Shown piece after piece: positions 1 to 5,555 of a DNA stretch of 7,297 nt. The notes beneath the pieces are model-generated. The model worked only from the letters and a program-made list of their open reading frames with translations, was not told the DNA's origin and ran no database searches. Location: positions 1 to 7,297 of the forward strand of contig JACCUF010000031.1 in assembly GCA_013811975.1 (NCBI GenBank), given 5' to 3'. Every line of letters begins with the position of its first letter. The stretch's first letter is position 1. This stretch comes from Geodermatophilaceae bacterium (lineage in GTDB: Bacteria; Actinomycetota; Actinomycetes; Mycobacteriales; Geodermatophilaceae). Both the position numbers and the translations under genes were made by a program.

Positions 1-591
1 GGCAGAGACGTGGTGAGCGACCGTGTCGTGCAACTCGCGGGCCAGTTGCTCTCGCTCGCGCAACTTGACCTGATCCATCTCATGGAGCCGGGAGGTAGCC
101 CGATAGCGGACCGAGGCGCCGAGTGCCGCAGCGAACAACAAGACCATGGTGCCGAACACTGCCTCGACGACGCCCGTGTAGTCGGCCGCGATGCCCGCGA
201 CAGCGGCGGCCAGGATCAGCACCAACCCGGTCACGGCCTCCCGGCCACTGCCCCACCGAAACAGCGAATAGGGCAGTAGAAGTACGAAGGAAGTCGTGTA
301 TAAACCCACGGCCCCGGCATCAGTGATCAGCGCGGCGGTATCGACCACTACCAGCGCGCCGAACGTGACAGCGACCGCAGCGAGAGGTTTCGTCCGCCGC
401 CACAACAGTGTGCAGGCCAGCCCGACGGCGAGCACGAGCGCGATCGGTCGCCACGCGACGTCATCGCGGAGGGTGCCTTCGACAAGAGCCGTCGGCACAA
501 GAACACCGACGAGCACCCAGTCCCGCCGTACACGTGTGGGCGGATGGGGAACTCGCGGTTCATCCCAGAGGGAGCGGACCGCGCTTCTCAT
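1..591 (-). CDS. Membrane sensor histidine kinase, NarL-type (HisKA_3), partial at its C-terminus
   Basis: This is the N-terminal 197 codons of a two-component sensor kinase that autophosphorylates on histidine and passes the phosphate to a response regulator. Reading the minus strand from ATG 591-589, a basic N-terminus is followed by about six hydrophobic helices (residues ~25-40, 49-64, 70-90, 96-112, 119-137, 143-160). A charged linker (HEMDQVKLREREQ) comes next, then the dimerisation motif RELHDTVAHHVSA with the phospho-acceptor His188. That motif is typical of the HisKA_3 family, whose partners are LuxR/NarL-type regulators. The ATPase domain lies beyond the left edge. An in-frame stop at 624-622 limits the start to GTG 594 or ATG 591; GAAG 8-11 nt upstream of the ATG is a weak ribosome site. 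No large extracellular domain is visible, so the signal is probably sensed in or at the membrane. Kinase identity is firm; the stimulus is unknown. Confidence 0.9.
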   Translation of the reverse strand, partial: MRSAVRSLWDEPRVPHPPTRVRRDWVLVGVLVPTALVEGTLRDDVAWRPIALVLAVGLACTLLWRRTKPLAAVAVTFGALVVVDTAALITDAGAVGLYTTSFVLLLPYSLFRWGSGREAVTGLVLILAAAVAGIAADYTGVVEAVFGTMVLLFAAALGASVRYRATSRLHEMDQVKLREREQLARELHDTVAHHVSA

Positions 592-630
592 CACGCGCTT
601 CAGCGTAGAGAACCCAAAGGGCTAATGGAT

Positions 631-666
631 CGGCCGAAAGTACGGCCGAAGGCTCGGCCGAAAGTT
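631..666. repeat. Three tandem 12-bp repeats (CGGCCGAA core), candidate operator array
   Basis: Three units follow each other exactly: CGGCCGAAAGTA at 631, CGGCCGAAGGCT at 643 and CGGCCGAAAGTT at 655. The 8-bp core CGGCCGAA is unchanged in all three, and each contains the palindrome CGGCCG. A poor fourth unit (CAGCCTATATGT) may start at 667. The array sits 40 bp upstream of the kinase gene on one side and 94 bp upstream of the small membrane protein on the other. An iterated site in a divergent control region suggests a regulator-binding array, perhaps for the kinase's own LuxR-type partner. The repeats also read in frame from ATG 625 as a 19-residue peptide with RPK(V/A) units ending at TGA 684, behind a close AAAGG. 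A short peptide is therefore an alternative I consider less likely. Confidence 0.6.
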
Positions 667-671
667 CAGCC

Positions 672-677
672 TATATG
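672..677 (+). promoter_or_regulatory. Possible -10 box of the small membrane protein gene
   Basis: TATATG stands out as the only AT-rich hexamer in the control region and lies just downstream of the repeat array. No good -35 hexamer lies 16-18 bp upstream; that place is taken by the second and third repeats, which would suit an activator-dependent promoter. It would put the transcript start near 684, directly before the inverted repeat at 686-703. Based on position and resemblance only. Confidence 0.25.
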
Positions 678-685
678 TGACTGAT

Positions 686-703
686 CGGACGATGTGTCGT
701 CCG
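686..703. promoter_or_regulatory. Perfect 7-bp inverted repeat (operator or 5' leader hairpin)
   Basis: CGGACGA at 686-692 and TCGTCCG at 697-703 are exact reverse complements around the loop TGTG. The element lies between the TATATG box and the start codon of the small membrane protein. It could be a dimeric repressor site overlapping the transcript start, or a small hairpin in the leader. No T-run follows, so it is not an intrinsic terminator. Confidence 0.4.
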
Positions 704-759
704 CCGAGTCCCTTGACGATGAGGTCATGAATACGGCCGAGACCAGGGAGCCCACAGGA

Positions 760-1140
760 ATGGAAATCAAAGGGAGACTGTCCACACTCTGGATAGTCGT
801 GATGTTGAACGTGGTGTTTGCAGATATTCTTACCTTCATAACACCCGGGGCTCTGAGCGAGATAATGACTGGAACCCCAGGCGGGATTCAAGTCTCGCAA
901 GGACTCCTGCTGGTGTTCGCAGTACTGCTGGAGATACCGATCGCTATGATCTTCTTGTCTCGCACATTGAAGTACACAGTCAATCGTTGGGCGAACATCA
1001 TCGCCTGTGTAGTGACTATTGCATTTGTCATAGGTGGTGGGTCGGCCTATCTCCACTACTATTTTTTTGCTGTCGTCGAAGTCATCTGCATGTTAGGAAT
1101 CGCGTGGTCTGCATGGAAATGGCCCACCCCGGTGGCATAG
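760..1140 (+). CDS. Small four-helix membrane protein, DUF6326-like
   Basis: A 126-residue integral membrane protein of unknown function. Four hydrophobic helices are visible at about residues 8-28, 46-67, 75-93 and 99-119. The sequence around NVVFADILTFITPG, the IFLSRTLKYTVNRWANII stretch and the ending AWSAWKWP match my recollection of the DUF6326 family, usually 120-145 residues; this is from memory. ATG 760 is chosen because AGGGAG at 745-750 is well placed 9 nt upstream. In-frame starts also exist at ATG 727 and GTG 694, but the first has GAGGT almost touching it and the second lies inside the 686-703 inverted repeat. By hand count 781-1140 is about 50% GC, against about 72% in lines of the flanking genes. 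The gene uses ATA five times and TTA once (codon 112, 1093-1095), rare in such genomes, which suggests recent horizontal gain. It ends 41 bp before glpD with no terminator visible. Confidence 0.8.
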   Translation: MEIKGRLSTLWIVVMLNVVFADILTFITPGALSEIMTGTPGGIQVSQGLLLVFAVLLEIPIAMIFLSRTLKYTVNRWANIIACVVTIAFVIGGGSAYLHYYFFAVVEVICMLGIAWSAWKWPTPVA

Positions 1141-1181
1141 GAACCACGTGACTGGCTCGTGACCTCTACGCTCGATGCAGA

Positions 1182-2906
1182 ATGAGACCCACGGCCCTGT
1201 CCCCGGCATTCCGCCAGCAGTCCCTCGATCAGCTTGCTGCCACCGAACTCGACATCCTGGTCATCGGCGGAGGCGTGGTGGGGGCGGGTTGCGCTCTTGA
1301 TGCCGCTACTCGCGGCCTCAGCGTCGGTCTGGTCGAGGCGCGCGACTTCGCCTCCGGTACGTCGAGCCGGTCCAGCAAGTTGATCCACGGCGGTCTTCGC
1401 TACCTCGAGATGCTCGACTTCCGGCTGGTGGTCGAGGCGCTCGGCGAACGGGGCCTGCTCATGGACCGGCTCGCCCCGCACCTGATCCGGCCGGTTTCCT
1501 TTCTCTATCCGCTGCGGCACCGCTTCTGGGAACGGGTGTACGCCGGATCCGGTGTGCTGTTGTACGACGCCATGGCCCGCCGGTCGAGACACGGGGATGG
1601 CCGTGGGCTGCCGCACCACCGCCATCTCACCCGACGGGGCGCGCGCCGGATCGTGCCGTCGCTGCGCAAGGACGCACTGATCGGAGCCTTGCAGTACTAC
1701 GACGCCCAGGTCGACGACGCCCGGCACACGATGTTCATCTCCCGGACCGCGGCCTCGTACGGCGCGCTGGCCGCCTCCCGTACCCGGGTTGTCCGGCTGC
1801 TCCGTCAAGGCGAGCGGGTGACCGGCGCCGTCGTACGCGACCTCGAGTCCGACCGGGAGATCGAGATCCGGGCCAGCCAGGTCGTCAACGCGACGGGGGT
1901 GTGGACCGACGAGACCCAGGCGCTGGCCGGCGAGCGTGGGCAGTTCAACGTTCGGGCCAGCAAGGGCATCCACGTGGTCGTACCTCGGGATCGGATCCGT
2001 TCCAAGTCCGGGCTGATCCTGCGAACCGAGACCTCGGTGCTGTTCGTAATCCCGTGGGGGCGGCACTGGATCATCGGTACGTCGGACACCGATTGGGCGC
2101 TGGACAAGGCCCATCCGGCAGCCAGCGCCAGCGACATCGACTACCTGCTTCGGCATGTCAACGAAGTCTTGGAACAGCCACTTACCGAAGCCGACGTGGA
2201 GGGCGTGTATGCCGGGCTTCGTCCGCTGTTGTCAGGGGAGTCCGAGGCCACCTCGAAGCTGTCCCGCGAACACGCTGTGGCACATACGGTTCCGGGTCTA
2301 GTCGTCGTCGCGGGAGGCAAGTACACGACGTACCGGATCATGGCCAAGGACGCTGTGGACGAAGCGGTACACGGACTGGCGGCGGTGCTGGACCGTCGGG
2401 TACCGCCGTCGTGCACCGAGAACGTGCCGTTGGTCGGCGCCGAGGGGTATCAAGCCCTCTGGAACGCTCGGCACGAGCTGGTCACCCGCTCGGGCCTGCA
2501 CGGGGTGTGGATAGAACACCTGCTGCACCGGTACGGGTCGCTGATCTCGGAGTTGCTCGATCTGGTGGTCGCCGACCCTTCCCTTGGCCGGCCGTTGGCC
2601 GGAGCCGACTATCTGCGGGTCGAGATCACCTATGCCGCTTCCCACGAGGGTGCCCGGCATCTCGACGACGTTCTGACCCGGCGGACGCACATCTCGATAG
2701 AGACCTTCGATCGGGGGATCAGCGCCTGCGAGGAGGCCGCCGCGCTGATGGGTTCGGTCCTCGGCTGGAGCACTGGGCAGATCGGCATCGAGATCGAGCA
2801 CTATCGGATGCGGGTGGCCGCCGAGTTGGAGAGTCAGCAGATGCCCGACGACGAGACCGCCGACGCCGCCCGGATGGGTGCCCCCGACGTCGTACCCCTG
2901 ATCTGA
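1182..2906 (+). CDS. glpD: Aerobic glycerol-3-phosphate dehydrogenase (FAD-dependent)
   Basis: This 574-residue flavoprotein oxidises sn-glycerol-3-phosphate to dihydroxyacetone phosphate and passes electrons to quinone at the inner face of the membrane, linking glycerol and lipid breakdown to glycolysis and respiration. The dinucleotide-binding motif IGGGVVGAG is at residues 28-36, followed by the family signature SSRSSKLIHGGLRYLE (61-76). GTSDTDW (299-305) and GGKYTTYR (378-385) are the later conserved FAD/substrate segments. The rest, from about 410, fits the helical C-terminal domain of the GlpD/GlpO family. Length agrees with actinobacterial GlpD proteins (roughly 515-585 residues). ATG 1182 lies 41 bp after the preceding stop with only a weak upstream purine run; no other in-frame start is close by. 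No glpF, glpK or GlpR-like gene is present in the window. No internal stop, frameshift or missing signature was seen. Confidence 0.96.
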   Translation: MRPTALSPAFRQQSLDQLAATELDILVIGGGVVGAGCALDAATRGLSVGLVEARDFASGTSSRSSKLIHGGLRYLEMLDFRLVVEALGERGLLMDRLAPHLIRPVSFLYPLRHRFWERVYAGSGVLLYDAMARRSRHGDGRGLPHHRHLTRRGARRIVPSLRKDALIGALQYYDAQVDDARHTMFISRTAASYGALAASRTRVVRLLRQGERVTGAVVRDLESDREIEIRASQVVNATGVWTDETQALAGERGQFNVRASKGIHVVVPRDRIRSKSGLILRTETSVLFVIPWGRHWIIGTSDTDWALDKAHPAASASDIDYLLRHVNEVLEQPLTEADVEGVYAGLRPLLSGESEATSKLSREHAVAHTVPGLVVVAGGKYTTYRIMAKDAVDEAVHGLAAVLDRRVPPSCTENVPLVGAEGYQALWNARHELVTRSGLHGVWIEHLLHRYGSLISELLDLVVADPSLGRPLAGADYLRVEITYAASHEGARHLDDVLTRRTHISIETFDRGISACEEAAALMGSVLGWSTGQIGIEIEHYRMRVAAELESQQMPDDETADAARMGAPDVVPLI

Positions 2907-2920
2907 CCGGACCGCCGATC

Positions 2921-2949
2921 TGAACCGCTGAGCCGCAACCGGTTAGAGT
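2921..2949 (+). promoter_or_regulatory. Possible promoter of the S9 peptidase gene
   Basis: TGAACC (2921-2926) and TAGAGT (2944-2949) are spaced 17 bp and resemble a vegetative actinobacterial -35/-10 pair; the -10 is the better half. Transcription would begin near 2956, exactly where the first copy of the 18-bp palindromic repeat begins, leaving a leader of about 110 nt that contains both copies. Resemblance only. Confidence 0.3.
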
Positions 2950-2955
2950 CAGCCC

Positions 2956-3014
2956 GTTTTCGCGATAACGGCGCGTTTCACGGCGGCAGACGTGCAGTTT
3001 TCGCGATAACGGCG
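2956..3014. repeat. Pair of identical 18-bp near-palindromic repeats, 41 bp apart
   Basis: GTTTTCGCGATAACGGCG occurs at 2956-2973 and again, without a mismatch, at 2997-3014. With its left flank, copy 1 forms CCGTTTTCGCGATAACGG (2954-2971), a palindrome around TCGCGA in which eight of nine base pairs match; copy 2 keeps seven of nine. The offset of 41 bp is close to four helical turns, so both copies would face the same side of the DNA. They fill the gap between glpD and the S9 peptidase. Two readings are possible: paired operators for a dimeric regulator that could loop the DNA, or units of a dispersed intergenic repeat. Confidence 0.7.
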
Positions 3015-3068
3015 GTTACTGGGGTCCGTGGCCCGGCGCAAGCGTGGCGGCGGCTAGGTTCGGTGGTC

Positions 3069-5207
3069 ATGCGCCCTGAACATCTCGACCTGCTGGCCAT
3101 GTGCGGCCAGCCCACGTTGCATCCGGACGGCAGCCTCGCGATCGTCTCGGTCATCCGGCCGGATCTGGACAGCAACGACTACGTCGGCGGGTTGTGGTCG
3201 GTACCCCTGGACGGCTCCGGCCCGCCGCGCCGCCTGAGCCGTGGGCACCGCGACACCGCTCCCGCCATCAGCCCCGACGGTGCCCGGGTGGCTTTCCTGC
3301 GCGCAGAGAAGAAGGGCAAGCCACAGCTGTACGTCGTCGAGGTCGGCGGTGGCGAGCCCGTCGTGTTGACGGACGCGCCGCTGGGTGTCGGACCACCGTC
3401 ATGGAGCCCTGACTCCCGCCGGATCGCGTACGCGGCGCGAGTCCCGGAGCAGGGAAGGTATGGGACGGATGAGGACATCTCCGCCGATGCGGAGGCCCCG
3501 CGACTGGTCACGAAGCTGGCCTATCGCGACGACGGCCTTGGCTATACCAACGACCGCCGCAACCACCTGTTCGTCCTCGATGTACCCGACCTGGACTCGC
3601 TCGACCCCGCCGGCCCCCCTCCTGCAGGTTCTGGTGACAACGGTCAGGAGACGGAGCCGGATGACCGGACTGATCCAGCCGAACGAGGCACGGGTGACAC
3701 CGCCAGGAGCCCGAATGTCCCGGAGGCCAACCAGATCAGCGAAGGGGACTCCGATGACACGGACGTGTCATGGAGTCCGGACGGGTCCCGACTGGTCTTC
3801 GTGAGCGACCGCGGCACGGACGGCGCGCCGAGAGAGCACGAGGACCTCACCTCGGGGATCTTCACATGTACGCCGGACGGATCCGACCTGCGCTTCATCG
3901 TCGGAACGGGATTATCCTGCCAAAGTCCACAGTGGACACATGACGCGAAGTCCATCGTCTTCCTTGCCAGCGAGGTCGGAAACAGCGGACTCGACTTCGT
4001 CGCCAGGAATACGAGCCTGTACGCCGTACCGGCCCCCGAGGCCGGCGACCCTGAGGACGCACCGGGCGCCCCGGAGCGGCTGACGGATATCGAGACCATT
4101 GACCTGGGCGAGGTCGGCAGCCATCTCTCGGTCAGCGAGCGAGGCGTGCTCGTACAGGATCGACGTCGGGGCGCTGTGCGACTGTTGGAGATCAATCCTA
4201 AGGCTGACCCTGTTGATGCGGCGTCGGCGACCGAGATCGCTGGGGGAGATGCCGTTTTCCGAGCCCATGCGGTGTCGCCGGCGGGGGCCGTGGTGGTCGC
4301 CACCGTGTCCGATGGAGACAGCCCAGGCGAACTCGTCCTCGTCCGTGGCCCTTCCGGCGATCGGCATCAAAGACTCACCGATGTCAGCCGGCGGATTCAA
4401 GAAGCCGCGCCACCACGACCGGCACTCGAGCGCGAGATCCCAGGTAAGGACGGCTATCCCGTACACGGTTGGGTGGTTCTGCCCGATCCCGAGGTGTATG
4501 GCCACGGTCCTCATCCAGTGTTGCTCAACATCCACGGCGGCCCCTTCGCGGCCTACGTCGGCTCCTTCTTCGACGAGGCGCAGGTCTATGCCGCGGCCGG
4601 ATATGCCGTCCTGATGTGCAATCCGCGTGGATCGGCCGGTTACGGCCAGGCACATGGCGCCGCGATCAAGGGAGCCATGGGAAGCGTGGATGCCGACGAC
4701 GTCCTGGCTTTTCTCGACGGCTGCGTGGCCGACTCAGATCTGGGGCTCGATGGCGACCGAGTCGGGGTGATGGGTGGCTCGTACGGCGGGTACATGACGG
4801 CGCTGTTGACCACCCGTACGGACCGTTTCACCGCCGCGATCGTCGAGCGCGGCTACCTCGACGCAGTGTCGTTCATAGGTTCGTCTGACATCGGCTGGTT
4901 CTTCGCCGACGAGTACCACGGCGATGACGACGCAAAGCGGGACCAGTCGCCGATGGCCCACGTGGACCGGGTGCGGACACCGACCTTGATCATCCACTCC
5001 GAGACCGACTGGCGGACTCCGATCGAGCAGGCACAGCGTTGGTTCACCGCGCTGCGCCGCAACGGCGTTCCCGCGCAACTCCTGCTGTTCCCCGGAGAAG
5101 GGCACGAGCTCTCCCGCTCCGGCAAGCCGACACATCGCCGGGACCGATTTGTCCACATCCTGCGCTGGTGGTCAGACCATCTCCCGGTGACCCGACAGCG
5201 CCCGTGA
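3069..5207 (+). CDS. S9-family serine peptidase (acylaminoacyl-peptidase/prolyl oligopeptidase type)
   Basis: A 712-residue cytosolic peptidase that should cleave short peptides or release blocked N-terminal residues; no signal peptide is seen. The N-terminal half is a TolB/WD40-like beta-propeller with repeated SPDG/SPDS-type blades (AISPDGARVAFL, SWSPDSRRIAYAA, SWSPDGSRLVFVS). The C-terminal part, from about residue 455, is an alpha/beta-hydrolase: oxyanion segment HGGP (489-492), nucleophile Ser571 in GGSYGGY, Asp647 in TDWRTP and His679 in GEGHE. The triad is in the order and spacing expected for S9. Residues ~176-232 hold a Pro/Gly/Asp/Glu-rich, low-complexity insert within the propeller. 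ATG 3069 is preferred over GTG 3063, two codons upstream, because AGGT at 3056-3059 lies 9 nt before it. The stop overlaps the start of the next, damaged gene by 4 nt. Subfamily S9C is likely; the substrate cannot be told. Confidence 0.93.
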   Translation: MRPEHLDLLAMCGQPTLHPDGSLAIVSVIRPDLDSNDYVGGLWSVPLDGSGPPRRLSRGHRDTAPAISPDGARVAFLRAEKKGKPQLYVVEVGGGEPVVLTDAPLGVGPPSWSPDSRRIAYAARVPEQGRYGTDEDISADAEAPRLVTKLAYRDDGLGYTNDRRNHLFVLDVPDLDSLDPAGPPPAGSGDNGQETEPDDRTDPAERGTGDTARSPNVPEANQISEGDSDDTDVSWSPDGSRLVFVSDRGTDGAPREHEDLTSGIFTCTPDGSDLRFIVGTGLSCQSPQWTHDAKSIVFLASEVGNSGLDFVARNTSLYAVPAPEAGDPEDAPGAPERLTDIETIDLGEVGSHLSVSERGVLVQDRRRGAVRLLEINPKADPVDAASATEIAGGDAVFRAHAVSPAGAVVVATVSDGDSPGELVLVRGPSGDRHQRLTDVSRRIQEAAPPRPALEREIPGKDGYPVHGWVVLPDPEVYGHGPHPVLLNIHGGPFAAYVGSFFDEAQVYAAAGYAVLMCNPRGSAGYGQAHGAAIKGAMGSVDADDVLAFLDGCVADSDLGLDGDRVGVMGGSYGGYMTALLTTRTDRFTAAIVERGYLDAVSFIGSSDIGWFFADEYHGDDDAKRDQSPMAHVDRVRTPTLIIHSETDWRTPIEQAQRWFTALRRNGVPAQLLLFPGEGHELSRSGKPTHRRDRFVHILRWWSDHLPVTRQRP

Positions 5208-5514
5208 GCTGGTCGAGCGAGTACGACGCAGGCGACTACGAGGGGGTCTGGCGGGCAATGACCGCGGCAGGTCCTCAGCTGCGTGAGGCAGCGGTGGCGC
5301 GCCCTACTCCATCTGGCTTCCCGACGCCTGCGCTGATCCGCGGCGGGACTTCGACGGCCTGCACGAGACGACGTTCGTCGAGTACCTGCGTTCCGCGCTG
5401 CTCGACTGGGGTGGCTTTCCGGGCTGGGCGCGACTGGAGCCAGAGTGGGCCACGGCCGGCGAGCCGTTTCCGATGCGCCTGATCGAACTGTCCCGGGAGT
5501 TCGTCAGGTTCTAG
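5204..5514 (+). pseudogene. Remnant of a SMI1/KNR4-like hypothetical gene with the middle deleted
   Basis: GTG 5204 overlaps the peptidase stop (GTGA) and opens with VSWSSEYDAGDYEGVWRAM then TAAGPQLREA; after about 5285 this frame turns into improbable Arg/Ser/Thr-rich sequence. From about 5290, one frame back, clear coding sequence appears: SGGAPYSIWLPDACADP, then HETTFVEYL and DWGGFPGWARLEP, ending REFVRF at TAG 5512-5514. The combined length is only about 103 codons. From memory, both ends match the two ends of one actinobacterial SMI1/KNR4-like hypothetical family of over 200 residues (WTSEYDxGDY near the start, SGGxPY...TTFVxYL...WGGFPGW near the end). The simplest reading is loss of more than 100 central codons with a junction near 5283-5290 that also breaks the frame. 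A short frameshifted gene or a sequencing error is the alternative. As written it gives no complete product. Confidence 0.72.
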
Positions 5515-5527
5515 TGGAGAAAATCGG

Positions 5528-5555
5528 TTGACTGATGGTGGGCGCGGAGTACGGT
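5528..5555 (+). promoter_or_regulatory. Probable promoter of the HelD-like gene
   Basis: TTGACT (5528-5533) and TACGGT (5550-5555) are separated by 16 bp and make a fair vegetative actinobacterial promoter. Transcription would start around 5562, after the first possible start codons (ATG 5535, GTG 5538) but only about 3 nt before the in-frame GTG 5565. If real, the helicase mRNA from this promoter would be essentially leaderless and begin at GTG 5565. Confidence 0.4.

Noticed and set aside
694..759. Longer version of the small membrane protein from GTG 694 or ATG 727
   Set aside because: GTG 694 lies within the inverted repeat and ATG 727 lacks a properly spaced ribosome site, while ATG 760 has AGGGAG at good distance. 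The added residues show no family resemblance.
622..1056. Minus-strand open frame of 144 codons opposite the small membrane protein
   Set aside because: It lies antisense to a gene with clear membrane helices and family resemblance. Its product is Cys/His-rich without recognisable motif and it has no convincing start signal.
1059..2156. Long open frame on the minus strand opposite glpD, about 365 codons
   Set aside because: It mirrors a confidently identified gene in a GC-rich genome, its product is Pro/Gly/Arg/His-rich without domains, and no ribosome site or family resemblance is seen.
2907..2950. Intrinsic terminator after glpD
   Set aside because: Only short complementary words (such as ACCGGT) are present; there is no stable GC stem and no T-run.
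2975..2982. GTTTCACG, resembling half of a ParB-binding parS site
   Set aside because: The second half of the palindrome (GTGAAAC) is absent, and a single 8-mer half-site is expected by chance.
5464..5534. Rifamycin-associated element upstream of the HelD-like gene
   Set aside because: I looked for the long inverted repeat reported upstream of rifamycin-inducible helR genes and found nothing like it, so no rifamycin induction is claimed.
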